Part shown: in pieces, positions 23,429-31,352 of the stretch | Layout: each line of letters opens with the position of its first letter | Position numbering within the stretch: the first letter of the stretch is position 1 | Assembly: GCA_902497145.1 (NCBI GenBank) | Contig: CABVDR010000016.1 | Location: forward strand, 1-41,340 | Reading direction: 5' to 3' | From: an uncultured Oscillospiraceae bacterium | GTDB lineage: Bacteria > Bacillota > Clostridia > Oscillospirales > Oscillospiraceae | Length of the DNA stretch: 41,340 nucleotides | Notes under the pieces: generated by a model | Told to the model about the DNA's origin: nothing | The model's database searches: none | The model's input: only the letters and a program-made list of their open reading frames with translations | Program-made: the position numbers and the translations under genes

Positions 23429-24712
23429 ATGAGCAACTATCAGATCGCCACCGACTGCCTCCACGCCGGCTATCGCCCCGGCAATGGGGAGCCCCGCAAC
23501 TTCCCCATCGTCCAGTCCACCACTTTCCGCTATGAGACCAGCGAGGAGATGGGCAAGCTGTTCGACCTGGAGGCCAGCGGCTACTTCTATACCCGCCTGC
23601 AGAACCCCACCAACGACACCGTGGCGGCTAAGATCGCCGCTCTGGAGGGCGGCAGCGCCGCCATGCTCCTCTCCTCCGGCCAGGCAGCCAACTTCTACGC
23701 CATCTTCAACATCGCCGGCTGCGGCGATCACGTGATCTCCTCCACCTCCATCTACGGCGGCACCTTCAACCTGTTTGCCGTCACCATGAAGCGCATGGGC
23801 ATCGAGTTCACCTTCGTGGACCCCGAGTGCTCCGAGGAGGAGCTGGACGCCGCCTTCCGTCCCAACACCAAGGCCGTCTTCGGCGAGACCATCGCCAACC
23901 CCGCCCTCACCGTGCTGGACATTGAGAAGTTCGCCAAGGCCGCCCACAAGCACGGCGTGCCCCTGATCATGGACAACACCTTCGCCACCCCGGTGAACTG
24001 CCGTCCCTTCGAGTGGGGCTGCGACATCGTCACCCACTCCACCACCAAGTATATGGACGGCCACGCCCTCACCGTGGGCGGCGCCATTGTAGACAGCGGC
24101 AAGTTTGACTGGAACGCCCACGCCGACAAGTTCCCCGGCCTCACCACCCCCGACGAGAGCTACCACGGCGTCACCTATACTGAGCGCTTTGGCCTGGAGG
24201 GCGCCTTCATCACCAAGGCCACCGTGCAGCTTATGCGGGATCTGGGCTCCATCCCCTCCCCCAACAACTGCTTCCTGCTGAACATCGGCCTGGAGACTCT
24301 GCCCCTGCGGATGAAGAAGCACTGTGAGAACGCCCAGGCAGTGGCTGAGTATCTCCAGGGCCATGAGAAGATCGCCTGGGTGCAGTACGCCGGCCTGCCT
24401 GGAGACAAGTACCACGAGCGCGCCAAGAAGTACATGCCCAACGGCACCTGCGGCGTGGTCATCTTCGGCGTGAAGGGCGGACGTCAGGCCGCAGAGAAGT
24501 TCATGGCCGGACTGAAGCTGGCCTCCATCGCCACCCATGTGGCTGACGCCAAGACCTGTGTGCTCCACCCCGCCTCTTCCACCCACCGCCAGATGAACGA
24601 CGAGGAGCTGGCCGCTGCCGGGGTGTCCCCCGACCTGGTGCGCTTCTCCGTGGGCATTGAGGATGCCAAGGACATCCTTGCCGACCTGGAGCAGGCTCTG
24701 GCCAACGTCTAA
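23429..24712 (+). CDS. metY: O-acetylhomoserine sulfhydrylase/aminocarboxypropyltransferase
   Basis: A 427-aa PLP enzyme of the Cys/Met metabolism family. It makes homocysteine (or methionine) from O-acetylhomoserine and sulfide (or methanethiol). Visible are YFYTRLQNPTND near 52-63, SSGQAANFYA, the EtIANPAL segment, DNTFATP, and the Schiff-base Lys207 in HSTTKYMDGH. The length of about 427 aa matches MetY rather than the roughly 380-aa MetB/MetC types. I use the ATG at 23429 with AAGGAG seven nt upstream, because the TTG at 23405 has no ribosome binding site. Methanethiol use would tie it to methylthioribose salvage upstream, but that is speculation. Confidence 0.93.
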   Translation: MSNYQIATDCLHAGYRPGNGEPRNFPIVQSTTFRYETSEEMGKLFDLEASGYFYTRLQNPTNDTVAAKIAALEGGSAAMLLSSGQAANFYAIFNIAGCGDHVISSTSIYGGTFNLFAVTMKRMGIEFTFVDPECSEEELDAAFRPNTKAVFGETIANPALTVLDIEKFAKAAHKHGVPLIMDNTFATPVNCRPFEWGCDIVTHSTTKYMDGHALTVGGAIVDSGKFDWNAHADKFPGLTTPDESYHGVTYTERFGLEGAFITKATVQLMRDLGSIPSPNNCFLLNIGLETLPLRMKKHCENAQAVAEYLQGHEKIAWVQYAGLPGDKYHERAKKYMPNGTCGVVIFGVKGGRQAAEKFMAGLKLASIATHVADAKTCVLHPASSTHRQMNDEELAAAGVSPDLVRFSVGIEDAKDILADLEQALANV

Positions 24713-24726
24713 AAATATTTAACCGG

Positions 24727-24751
24727 GCCCGGGCGGCTCTGCCGCCCGGGC
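24727..24751. terminator. GC-rich hairpin after metY, weak or partial terminator
   Basis: GCCCGGGCGGC (24727-24737) and GCCGCCCGGGC (24741-24751) form an 11-bp perfect stem with a TCT loop. Only ACCTTTC follows, so termination is likely incomplete and the DUF3783 gene 25 nt later may be reached by read-through. Confidence 0.5.
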
Positions 24752-24775
24752 ACCTTTCACTTAGGAGGGATTTCT

Positions 24776-25171
24776 ATGGCAGGCGAAATGGTACTGCTTT
24801 ACAACTGCTCCGGACCCCAGTGGAGCAAGCTGCGCCAGGTGTTGGTGATGCAGAAGCTGCGCATGAAAGCGGTGGAGCCAGGCCAGTACGGTCTCCCCCT
24901 CACTCAGCTGCTGGAGGGCAGCAACGAGGCCGCCGGGGTAGAGGAGGAATTTTCCGACCCCATGCTGGTGTTCTGCTCCCTCACCGGTCCCAAGCTGGAC
25001 CAGCTGCTGGGGGCCATGAAGCGGGCCAAACTGCCTCCCATCCCCCTCAAGGCGGTGCTCACCCCCAGCAACCGGGAGTGGACCTCCCAGCAGCTGTGGC
25101 AAGAGCTGCGCCGGGAGCATCAGGCCATGCTGGAGCAGCATAAGCTGGGACAGCAGGAAAAGAGTAAATAA
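24776..25171 (+). CDS. DUF3783 domain-containing protein
   Basis: A 131-aa protein of unknown function. The middle part (about 60-105) reads FSDPMLVFCSLTGPKLDQLL then MKRAKLPPIPLKAVLTPSN. This is the DUF3783 pattern, found as a small single-domain protein in clostridia. The C-terminus is a Gln/Lys/Glu-rich helix. No signal peptide or membrane segment is present. It starts with ATG after AGGAGGG (six nt). Neighbours, metY and a tRNA, give no clue. Confidence 0.75.
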   Translation: MAGEMVLLYNCSGPQWSKLRQVLVMQKLRMKAVEPGQYGLPLTQLLEGSNEAAGVEEEFSDPMLVFCSLTGPKLDQLLGAMKRAKLPPIPLKAVLTPSNREWTSQQLWQELRREHQAMLEQHKLGQQEKSK

Positions 25172-25187
25172 TTTTTTCTCCAACCCG

Positions 25188-25216
25188 TTGACAAATCTGG
25201 CTGCTCCACTTATAAT
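25188..25216 (+). promoter_or_regulatory. Consensus promoter of the tRNA-Leu gene
   Basis: Exact TTGACA (25188-25193), 17-nt spacer, exact TATAAT (25211-25216). It is the only fully consensus sigma-A promoter in the window, as expected for stable RNA. The predicted start is about 25223, inside the leader hairpin. Confidence 0.9.
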
Positions 25217-25220
25217 AATA

Positions 25221-25243
25221 AGGCGGTTTTCAATAGACCGCCT
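25221..25243 (+). other. Hairpin in the 5' leader of the tRNA-Leu transcript
   Basis: AGGCGGT (25221-25227) and ACCGCCT (25237-25243) are perfect 7-bp arms around a 9-nt loop, ending four nt before the mature tRNA 5' end. It could present the RNase P cleavage site, or be an inert leader. Confidence 0.45.
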
Positions 25244-25247
25244 GTTT

Positions 25248-25334
25248 GCGGCTGTGCTGGAATTGGTAGACTGGCAAGCTTGAGGTGCTTGTGTCCGGAC
25301 GGGCGTACGGGTTCGACTCCCGTCAGCCGCACCA
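25248..25334 (+). tRNA. tRNA-Leu(GAG)
   Basis: An 87-nt class II tRNA with encoded CCA. The acceptor stem GCGGCTG pairs with CAGCCGC (25324-25330), with discriminator A at 25331. The anticodon arm is CAAGC-TTGAGGT-GCTTG, giving anticodon GAG for CUC and CUU codons. A variable arm (GTGTCCGGACGGGC region) of leucine type and a T-arm with GGTTCGACTCC are present. It has its own promoter and terminator. Confidence 0.95.
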
Positions 25335-25338
25335 GAGA

Positions 25339-25374
25339 AAAAGACGACTTGTTTCGACAAGTCGTCTTTTCTTT
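25339..25374 (+). terminator. Terminator of the tRNA-Leu gene
   Basis: AAAAGACGACTTGT (25339-25352), a stable TTCG tetraloop, and the exact complement (25357-25370) ending in TTTT, then CTTT. It is a 14-bp perfect stem directly after the tRNA. Confidence 0.88.
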
Positions 25375-25429
25375 GGCCCTTTTGGTGGTACGATTTTCGA
25401 CGATTGTGAGAGAGAGAAGGAGCTGCACT

Positions 25430-26803
25430 ATGAGTCAGAACAAGCCCGCGGAAAATAAGATGGGCACCATGCCAGTCAACCGATTATTGCTGTCTATGTC
25501 CATCCCGATTATGATCTCCATGCTGGTCCAGGCCCTGTACAATGTGGTGGACAGTGTCTTTGTGGCCCAGCTCAGTGAGGATGCCCTGAATGCCGTCTCG
25601 CTGGCTTTCCCGATTCAAAACCTGATGATCTCGGTGGCGGTAGGCACCGGGGTCGGTATCAACGCCCTGCTGTCCAAAAGCTTAGGGGAAAAGCGGCAGG
25701 ATCGGGCCAACGCCGCCGCCATGAACGGCCTGTTTCTGGCCGCAGTCAGCTATATCGTCTTTATGCTCATCGGTCTGACCTGCTCCCGGCTGTTTTTCTC
25801 CATTCAGACGGACAAGCAGGCCATTGTAGACTACGGCGCCAGCTATATGTTTATTGTGTGTACCCTGTCGGTGGGCATGTTCTTCCAGATCACCTTTGAG
25901 CGTATCCTTCAGGCCACCGGCCGCACCCTGTACACCATGTTCACCCAGGCCCTGGGCGCTGTGATCAACATTATCCTGGACCCGATCCTGATTTTTGGCC
26001 TGTTTGGATTGCCCCGCATGGAGGTGGCCGGCGCGGCTGTGGCTACTGTGCTGGGCCAGATCATTGCCGCTCTGGTGTCGGTGGTCATCAACGCCACCCG
26101 CAACCCCGACGTACAGCTGAGCCTGAAGGGCTTCCGTCCCCAGGGCCATATCATCTCCCGCATCTATGCGGTGGGTGTGCCCTCCATCATCATGTCCTCC
26201 ATCGGCTCGGTGATGGTCTTCGGTATGAACAAGATCCTCATCGCTTTTACCACCACCGCCACCGCGGTGTTCGGCGTGTACTTCAAGCTCCAGTCCTTTG
26301 TGTTTATGCCGGTCTTTGGTCTCAACAACGGTATGGTACCTATTGTGGCCTATAACTACGGCGCCCGCCGCCCCGACCGCATCAAGCAGACCATCAAGCT
26401 CAGCGTCATCTACGCTGTGTGCATCATGCTCATCGGTCTGCTGATCTTCCAGGTATTCCCCGACGTGCTGCTGGACCTGTTCCGCTCCGAGCAGGACACC
26501 GGCGATATGCTCACCATCGGTGTGCCAGCCCTGCGGATCATCTCCCTAAGCTTCCTGCTTGCCGGCTACTCGGTGGTGTGCTCCTCCGTATTCCAGGCTC
26601 TGGGCCACGGCGTGCTCAGCCTGGTGGTATCGGTGGTACGTCAGCTGATCGTGCTGCTGCCTATTGCCTTCCTTCTGTCCCAGCTCCACGGACTGGAACT
26701 GGTGTGGTGGGCCTTCCCCATCGCTGAACTGGTGGCCGTCTGTCTTTGTACTCTGTTCCTGCGCCGGGTCTACCGCAAGGAAATCCACCCTCTGGAAGTA
26801 TAA
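25430..26803 (+). CDS. MATE family efflux transporter
   Basis: A 457-aa inner-membrane multidrug/toxic-compound exporter, probably cation-coupled. About twelve hydrophobic segments in two homologous halves are visible. Typical family patterns are VDSVFVAQLSEDALNAVSLAFP near the N-terminus, GVGINALLSKSLGE, and the GLNNGMVPIVAYNYGA segment in the second half. The start is the ATG at 25430, seven nt after AAGGAG; the open frame extends back into the tRNA and is not real there. No obvious promoter lies between the tRNA terminator and the gene. The substrate is unknown. Confidence 0.93.
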   Translation: MSQNKPAENKMGTMPVNRLLLSMSIPIMISMLVQALYNVVDSVFVAQLSEDALNAVSLAFPIQNLMISVAVGTGVGINALLSKSLGEKRQDRANAAAMNGLFLAAVSYIVFMLIGLTCSRLFFSIQTDKQAIVDYGASYMFIVCTLSVGMFFQITFERILQATGRTLYTMFTQALGAVINIILDPILIFGLFGLPRMEVAGAAVATVLGQIIAALVSVVINATRNPDVQLSLKGFRPQGHIISRIYAVGVPSIIMSSIGSVMVFGMNKILIAFTTTATAVFGVYFKLQSFVFMPVFGLNNGMVPIVAYNYGARRPDRIKQTIKLSVIYAVCIMLIGLLIFQVFPDVLLDLFRSEQDTGDMLTIGVPALRIISLSFLLAGYSVVCSSVFQALGHGVLSLVVSVVRQLIVLLPIAFLLSQLHGLELVWWAFPIAELVAVCLCTLFLRRVYRKEIHPLEV

Positions 26804-26814
26804 TCTGAACGCAT

Positions 26815-26849
26815 AAAAAATCCCGGAAGCCAAGCTTCCGGGATTTTTT
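26815..26849. terminator. Bidirectional terminator
   Basis: A 16-bp perfect stem: AAAAAATCCCGGAAGC (26815-26830), CAA loop, and its complement (26834-26849) ending in six T. It separates the converging MATE and PAQR genes and provides a U-run in both directions. Confidence 0.92.
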
Positions 26850-26853
26850 GTCT

Positions 26854-27642
26854 TTAAAGATAGGCAATGACCTGAGCCATCATCATAAAGTGGGCGATGG
26901 AGCCCAGCAGGATGAACACGTGGAAGATCTCGTGGCAGCCAAAGCGGGGGTTGTTCCGGCCGGGCCACTTCACCGCGTAAAGCACACCGCCCACGGTATA
27001 CAGCACGCCGCCCAGAATAAGCCAGAACATACCGGCCCCAGGCATCAGTCGGGACAGAGGGACGATGGCAAAGATGGCCAGCCATCCCATCACCAGGTAG
27101 ATGACACTGGTGAGCCACCGGGGAATATCCAGCTTGGCGATGGTAAGCACCACGCCGGCCAGAGCCAAGCCCCAGATGGTACAAAACAGAGGCAGCCCGC
27201 CGTTGCCCCACAGCACGGTCAGACACACGGGGGTGTAGCTGCCGGCGATAAGCAGATAGATGGAGCAATGGTCGTACTTGCGCAGGGCGATCCGTTTGGC
27301 GCGGGTCGTGTTGATACAGTGGTACAAGGTGCTGGCGGTGTACAGACACACCATGGACAATCCGTAAATCAAAAAGACTGCCAGGTTGCCCCACTTGCCC
27401 ATCAAAATGGACTGTATGGCCAGATACACCGTCCCTACCGCGGCCAGAACCGCCCCCACACCGTGGGTGATGGCCGACCAGGGCCGCAGGCCGTCGTAGG
27501 GATCCCGCACCTCCTTGCGCCGCCGGGGACGGGGAATTGAGAGGGAAGGTTTCGCCGAAATAGCCGTATCATGGAGCATATCAGACACCTCACAATCAAA
27601 CGCGCTGGAATTGCGCCAGTCAAACACTCTTCTATGCTCCAT
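26854..27642 (-). CDS. Hemolysin III/PAQR family membrane protein
   Basis: A 262-aa protein with a roughly 55-residue polar N-terminus followed by seven hydrophobic segments. PAQR metal-site elements are visible: STLYHC near the end of the second segment, DHCSIYLLIAGSYTPV in the middle, and HEIFHVFILLGSIAHF near the C-terminus with two His. Bacterial members are called hemolysin III or YqfA; the animal relatives are adiponectin receptors with ceramidase-like activity. The true function in bacteria is unclear. I use the ATG at 27642 with GGAGGGGG eight nt upstream. It lies 60 nt after clpC. Confidence 0.88.
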   Translation of the reverse strand: MEHRRVFDWRNSSAFDCEVSDMLHDTAISAKPSLSIPRPRRRKEVRDPYDGLRPWSAITHGVGAVLAAVGTVYLAIQSILMGKWGNLAVFLIYGLSMVCLYTASTLYHCINTTRAKRIALRKYDHCSIYLLIAGSYTPVCLTVLWGNGGLPLFCTIWGLALAGVVLTIAKLDIPRWLTSVIYLVMGWLAIFAIVPLSRLMPGAGMFWLILGGVLYTVGGVLYAVKWPGRNNPRFGCHEIFHVFILLGSIAHFMMMAQVIAYL

Positions 27643-27702
27643 AGTATAGTCCCCCTCCAGTTGAAAATCAATGTGCAGAATTACCAAATCTAATTTTAAA
27701 AA

Positions 27703-30159
27703 CTAGATTACTCCATGTGGAGCATGATCTCCTGTCAGGCACTCCACCCGGACCCGGTCGTCCCGGACCAGGACATGGAGCCCGCCGCCCCTCTGGCACT
27801 GGCCAGAGAGCAGCAGGTCAGCGGCGGGATCCTCCACCCAGGCGGCGATGGCCCGGCGCAGAGGCCGCGCCCCGTAGTCCCGGTGGCTGCCTTTTCTGGC
27901 CAGCAGCCGCACGGCCTCCTCCTCCACCTGCATGGTGACCCCCAGGCCCTCCAGCCGCTTGCCCGTCTCCCCCAGCAGCTGCCGGGTGATGGACACCAGC
28001 GTCTCCTCCCCCAGGGGGTGAAATACCAGGGCGGCGTCCAGACGGTTTAAAAACTCCGGGGCAAAGGTGCGTTTTGCCTCCGCCAATACCTCCCCCTCCA
28101 GGGCCTTCCGGTCGCTCTCCCCGCCGCCCCCAAAGCCCAGGCGGGTCTTTTGCTGAAAGTGCCTTGCCCCCAGGTTGGAGGTCATCACCAATACCGTATT
28201 CCGAAAGTCTGTCTTTCGTCCCTGGCTGTCAGTGAGCACGCCCTCCTCCATCACCTGGAGGAGCACCGACCACACGTCCCGGTGGGCCTTCTCCAGCTCG
28301 TCCAACAGCACCACCGACCAGGGGCTGCGCCGCACCCGCTCGGTGAGCTGTCCCCCCTCCTCGTGGCCCACATAGCCCGGGGGTGAGCCGATGAGACGGG
28401 AGACACTGTGGGCCTCCATATACTCCGACATATCAAAGCGGATGAGGGCCTCGGAGCTGCCGAACAGGGTCTGGGCCAGGCTGCGGCACAACTGGGTCTT
28501 GCCCACACCGCTGGGACCCAGCAGCAGAAAACAGCCCACCGGCCGCCTGGGGTCCTTCAGCCCCAGCCGCCCCCGGCGCACCGCCCGGGCCACCGCCTTT
28601 ACGGCCTGCTCCTGACCCAGCACCGACTGCTCCAGCGACTGCTCCAGCTCCTCCAGCGCTTTCCGGTCGTGCTGGGTAGGGTCGCTCACCGGCACCCCGG
28701 TCCACTGGGACAGTACCGCCCGGATGTGGCTCTCCTCCACCGCACAGGGGCCCTGCCCCTGCCGCCATCGCTTCTTTCCCGCCTCCAGCTCCTTGCGGAA
28801 GTCCCCCTCCGCGTCCCGGAGCATGGCCGCCTTCTCAAAGTCCTGCTTGCGGATGGCCTGACTCAGCTGCCGCCCCGCCTGGACCGCCCGCTGCTCCAGC
28901 CGCTGAAGTTCAGGAGGCAGCGTATGTCCCGACAGTCTAGCTTGAGAGGCCGCCTCATCCATGAGATCGATGGCCTTGTCTGGCAAAAACCGCTCCGGCA
29001 AATAGCGGATGGACAGATCCACCGCCGCCTCCAGGGCCTTGTCCGAGATGGTGATATGGTGGTGGGCCTCATACCGGCCCCGCAGCCCCCGGAGGATGGC
29101 CAGGGTCTGGTCCCGGGTGGGCTGGCGCACGGTGATCGGCTGGAAGCGGCGCTCCAGGGCGGAGTCCTTTTCAATATACTTGCGGTACTCGTCCAGGGTG
29201 GTGGCTCCGATCACTTGGATCTCTCCCCGGGAGAGGGCAGGCTTCAGGATGTTGGCCGCGTCAATAGCCCCCTCGGCGCTGCCTGCCCCCACGATGGTGT
29301 GGAGCTCGTCAATAAAGAGGATCACATTGCCCGCCCGGCGCACCTCCTGGAGTACGTGCTTGAGCTTCTCCTCAAATTCTCCCCGGTACTTGGTGCCCGC
29401 CACCATGGCGGACAGATCCAGCGCACACACCCGCTTACCCAGCAGGTGGGCAGGGGCGGTGCCGTCGGCAATGGCCAGGGCTAAGCCCTCCACCACCGCC
29501 GTCTTGCCCACGCCTGGCTCACCAATGAGGGCGGGATTGTTCTTGGTACGGCGGGAGAGGATCTGAATAAGGCGGCTCAGCTCAGCCTCCCGGCCGATCA
29601 CCGGATCCAGGCCGCCCTGGCGGGCCATCGCGGTGAGATCCCTGGCGCACTGGTCCAGCTGGCGGGTGTCTCCCCCGCTGCGCTCCGGCTCCCGGCTGCG
29701 GATGACCCGGGAGATGCTCTCCTCGCCCCCCAGGGCGGCAGATACCCGCTGACTGAGCCGGGTACTGTCCACCTTACACTCCCCCAGCATCCGTACCGCT
29801 GAGCTGTTCGGGTCCCGCAGCAGGCCCAGCAGCAGATGCTCGGAATTGACCGCCGGCTGCCCCAGCTTTTTGGCCTCCGCAGCCGCCTGCTGAATAGCCT
29901 GGCAGCATCGGGGGGTGAGACCCTGGTGCAGGGTACGCCCGGGCACTCCGGTGCCCACCCGTTGGGCGATGCAAAGGCGCAGACGGGCGCTGTCCGCCCC
30001 CTCCTCCTTCAGCAGACGGGCAGCAGTGCTGTACTCCTGGCTGGCCAGTCCCAGCAGCAGGTGCTCGCTGCCCACATAGGTGTGACCCAGACGGGCGGCG
30101 TTCTCCTGAGCCAGACGGATGGCCCCCAGAGCAGTGGATGTAAAACGGCAGTCAGCCAT
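27703..30159 (-). CDS. clpC: ATP-dependent Clp protease ATPase subunit ClpC
   Basis: An 818-aa Hsp100 unfoldase that feeds ClpP. Two N-terminal Clp repeats (ALGAIRLAQENAARLG then GSEHLLLGLA; second at about 80-145) precede AAA+ domain 1 (GEPGVGKT, ILFIDELHT). A middle domain with a UVR-like segment (QAIRKQDFEKAAMLRDAE) precedes AAA+ domain 2 (GPSGVGKT, VVLLDELEKAH). An LGF tripeptide in the second ATPase domain matches the ClpP-docking loop. The short UVR-bearing middle region indicates ClpC, not ClpB. The start is the ATG at 30159 with GGAGGG six nt upstream. It lacks the usual ctsR-mcsA-mcsB neighbours, and no CtsR or CIRCE box is visible upstream. Confidence 0.92.
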   Translation of the reverse strand: MADCRFTSTALGAIRLAQENAARLGHTYVGSEHLLLGLASQEYSTAARLLKEEGADSARLRLCIAQRVGTGVPGRTLHQGLTPRCCQAIQQAAAEAKKLGQPAVNSEHLLLGLLRDPNSSAVRMLGECKVDSTRLSQRVSAALGGEESISRVIRSREPERSGGDTRQLDQCARDLTAMARQGGLDPVIGREAELSRLIQILSRRTKNNPALIGEPGVGKTAVVEGLALAIADGTAPAHLLGKRVCALDLSAMVAGTKYRGEFEEKLKHVLQEVRRAGNVILFIDELHTIVGAGSAEGAIDAANILKPALSRGEIQVIGATTLDEYRKYIEKDSALERRFQPITVRQPTRDQTLAILRGLRGRYEAHHHITISDKALEAAVDLSIRYLPERFLPDKAIDLMDEAASQARLSGHTLPPELQRLEQRAVQAGRQLSQAIRKQDFEKAAMLRDAEGDFRKELEAGKKRWRQGQGPCAVEESHIRAVLSQWTGVPVSDPTQHDRKALEELEQSLEQSVLGQEQAVKAVARAVRRGRLGLKDPRRPVGCFLLLGPSGVGKTQLCRSLAQTLFGSSEALIRFDMSEYMEAHSVSRLIGSPPGYVGHEEGGQLTERVRRSPWSVVLLDELEKAHRDVWSVLLQVMEEGVLTDSQGRKTDFRNTVLVMTSNLGARHFQQKTRLGFGGGGESDRKALEGEVLAEAKRTFAPEFLNRLDAALVFHPLGEETLVSITRQLLGETGKRLEGLGVTMQVEEEAVRLLARKGSHRDYGARPLRRAIAAWVEDPAADLLLSGQCQRGGGLHVLVRDDRVRVECLTGDHAPHGVI

Positions 30160-30260
30160 GGTAATCCCTCCAGTTTTTCCAGATCCCGGAGCCCCTCCCG
30201 AATGTTCCCGGAGCAACGGGTTGTCTTTTCTAACTATGCCCGCTTTTTCAAAAATTAGCA

Positions 30261-30288
30261 TTGCAATTTTGAAAAGATGTGGTAGAAT
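30261..30288 (+). promoter_or_regulatory. Promoter of the ferredoxin gene
   Basis: TTGCAA (30261-30266), 16-nt spacer, TAGAAT (30283-30288). The start would be about 25 nt before the ATG. The -35 overlaps a short inverted repeat, AAAATT at 30250-30255 and AATTTT, in the gap to clpC. Confidence 0.65.
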
Positions 30289-30319
30289 GAGTTGTAGATT
30301 TTTAGGGAGGTGTTTTCCA

Positions 30320-30490
30320 ATGGCCTATGTCATTAGCGATGCTTGCATCAGCTGTGGTTCCTGCGCGGATGCCTGCCCCGTGGGTGCTATTTCTCAGGGT
30401 GCTGATCACTACGAGATCAACGCCGGCGCTTGCCTGGACTGCGGTTCCTGCGCCGATAGCTGCCCCATGAGCGCCATCTCTCAGGGCTAA
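30320..30490 (+). CDS. 2[4Fe-4S] clostridial-type ferredoxin
   Basis: A 56-aa ferredoxin, the soluble low-potential electron carrier of anaerobes. Two cluster motifs are exact: Cys9/12/15/19 and Cys38/41/44/48. The two halves are near-duplicates (SCGSCADACPVGAISQG and DCGSCADSCPMSAISQG). The ATG at 30320 follows GGGAGGTG by about eight nt. It has its own promoter and two consecutive hairpins after it, so it is a single-gene unit. Confidence 0.96.
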   Translation: MAYVISDACISCGSCADACPVGAISQGADHYEINAGACLDCGSCADSCPMSAISQG

Positions 30491-30507
30491 TCCTCTTTGA
30501 GGTCAAC

Positions 30508-30530
30508 AGCGCCGGCCATTGGCCGGCGCT
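30508..30530 (+). terminator. First hairpin after the ferredoxin gene
   Basis: AGCGCCGGCC (30508-30517), ATT loop, GGCCGGCGCT (30521-30530), followed by GCTTGTATCTT. Very stable, but with a poor U-run. Confidence 0.55.
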
Positions 30531-30564
30531 GCTTGTATCTTGCCCCAGTTTTTTTGTTTGATAC

Positions 30565-30599
30565 ATCCCGCGCCGGATTGATCCGGCGCGGGATTTTTT
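30565..30599. terminator. Second, strong terminator between the ferredoxin gene and spoVT
   Basis: ATCCCGCGCCGGAT (30565-30578) and its exact complement (30581-30594), followed by TTTTT. It is positioned to stop the ferredoxin transcript and perhaps the converging spoVT transcript. Confidence 0.85.
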
Positions 30600-30625
30600 A
30601 TTCCTTTATATTTAAAGGAAGGGGC

Positions 30626-31168
30626 TCAGCTCTCCATGTGCTTGCCCAGGAACACGGCGATGGACTGGGCAAGCTTATACTCCACCTCACCGCCGGTGAG
30701 GTTCTCCTCCGGGGCGGTAAACACCACGCTGCCCAGCACATCCCCCTCAGACAGGATGGGGGCCACGGTATCCAGGAAAAACCGTCCCTCCTCCGCGCAT
30801 AGAGGCACGCCGATCTCGCCAACCTTATGCTGGTAGATCTGCCGGCTCTCCATCAGCCGCTCCAGTTCGGGGGCAATCTGCTTGTCCATCAGCTCCCTCC
30901 GGGGTGCGCCGGACAGGGCAATGACGTTGTCCCGGTCGGTAATGACCGCCACCCGCCCGGTGGTACGATTGAGGGTTTCACACAGCTGAGCGGCAAACTC
31001 CGTTAAGCCCCCCAGCAGGGAATACTTTTTAAAAATGACGCTGCCATCCCGCTCCGTGTAGATTTCCAGGGGATCGCCTTCCCGGATCCGCATGGTGCGC
31101 CGAATCTCTTTTGGTATTACCACACGGCCAAGATCGTCAATTCTGCGAACGATACCGGTTGCTTTCAT
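30626..31168 (-). CDS. spoVT: Stage V sporulation protein T (AbrB-type regulator with GAF-like domain)
   Basis: SpoVT (180 aa) is a forespore transcription regulator that modulates sigma-G-dependent genes. The N-terminal swapped-hairpin AbrB domain (MKATGIVRRIDDLGRVVIPK then EIRRTMRIREGDPLEIY) is nearly invariant in this family. The C-terminal about 120 residues form the GAF-like ligand domain. Length agrees with the B. subtilis protein (178 aa). GGGAGG lies about ten nt before the ATG. A sigma-G-like promoter at 31210-31238 agrees with its known control in B. subtilis. Confidence 0.93.
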   Translation of the reverse strand: MKATGIVRRIDDLGRVVIPKEIRRTMRIREGDPLEIYTERDGSVIFKKYSLLGGLTEFAAQLCETLNRTTGRVAVITDRDNVIALSGAPRRELMDKQIAPELERLMESRQIYQHKVGEIGVPLCAEEGRFFLDTVAPILSEGDVLGSVVFTAPEENLTGGEVEYKLAQSIAVFLGKHMES

Positions 31169-31209
31169 CTATATAATTCCTCCCACGGTGGTTTTTTGGA
31201 AACAAAATA

Positions 31210-31238
31210 TAGTATGGACAGGAAAACGACGGCTATGC
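31210..31238 (-). promoter_or_regulatory. Sigma-G-like promoter of spoVT
   Basis: On the minus strand GCATA (31238-31234), 17-nt spacer, CATACTA (31216-31210), matching GNATR and CATNNTA of forespore sigma-G/F promoters. The predicted start gives a 35-nt leader to the spoVT ATG. A sigma-A match nearby (TTGACG with TACTAT) has an unworkable 23-nt spacing. Confidence 0.65.
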
Positions 31239-31315
31239 GTCAATCCTTCACAGCCAGGCTTTCCCAGGCCGGTGGATTTTTGTATGCATTTGTGCGCCAT
31301 AGATGGACAAAAGTC

Positions 31316-31344
31316 TTGACGAATGGCGTAAAAAACCGTAGAAT
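31316..31344 (+). promoter_or_regulatory. Promoter of the OPT/PqqD/PepD operon
   Basis: TTGACG (31316-31321), 17-nt spacer, TAGAAT (31339-31344). The predicted start near 31351 coincides with the first arm of a folded leader RNA. Confidence 0.8.
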
Positions 31345-31352
31345 AGTGTACT

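Noticed and set aside
27687..27709. AATCTA/TAGATT inverted repeat at the clpC stop codon as a terminator
   Set aside because: The stem is short and AT-only with no U-run in the transcript, and the PAQR gene follows in the same direction.
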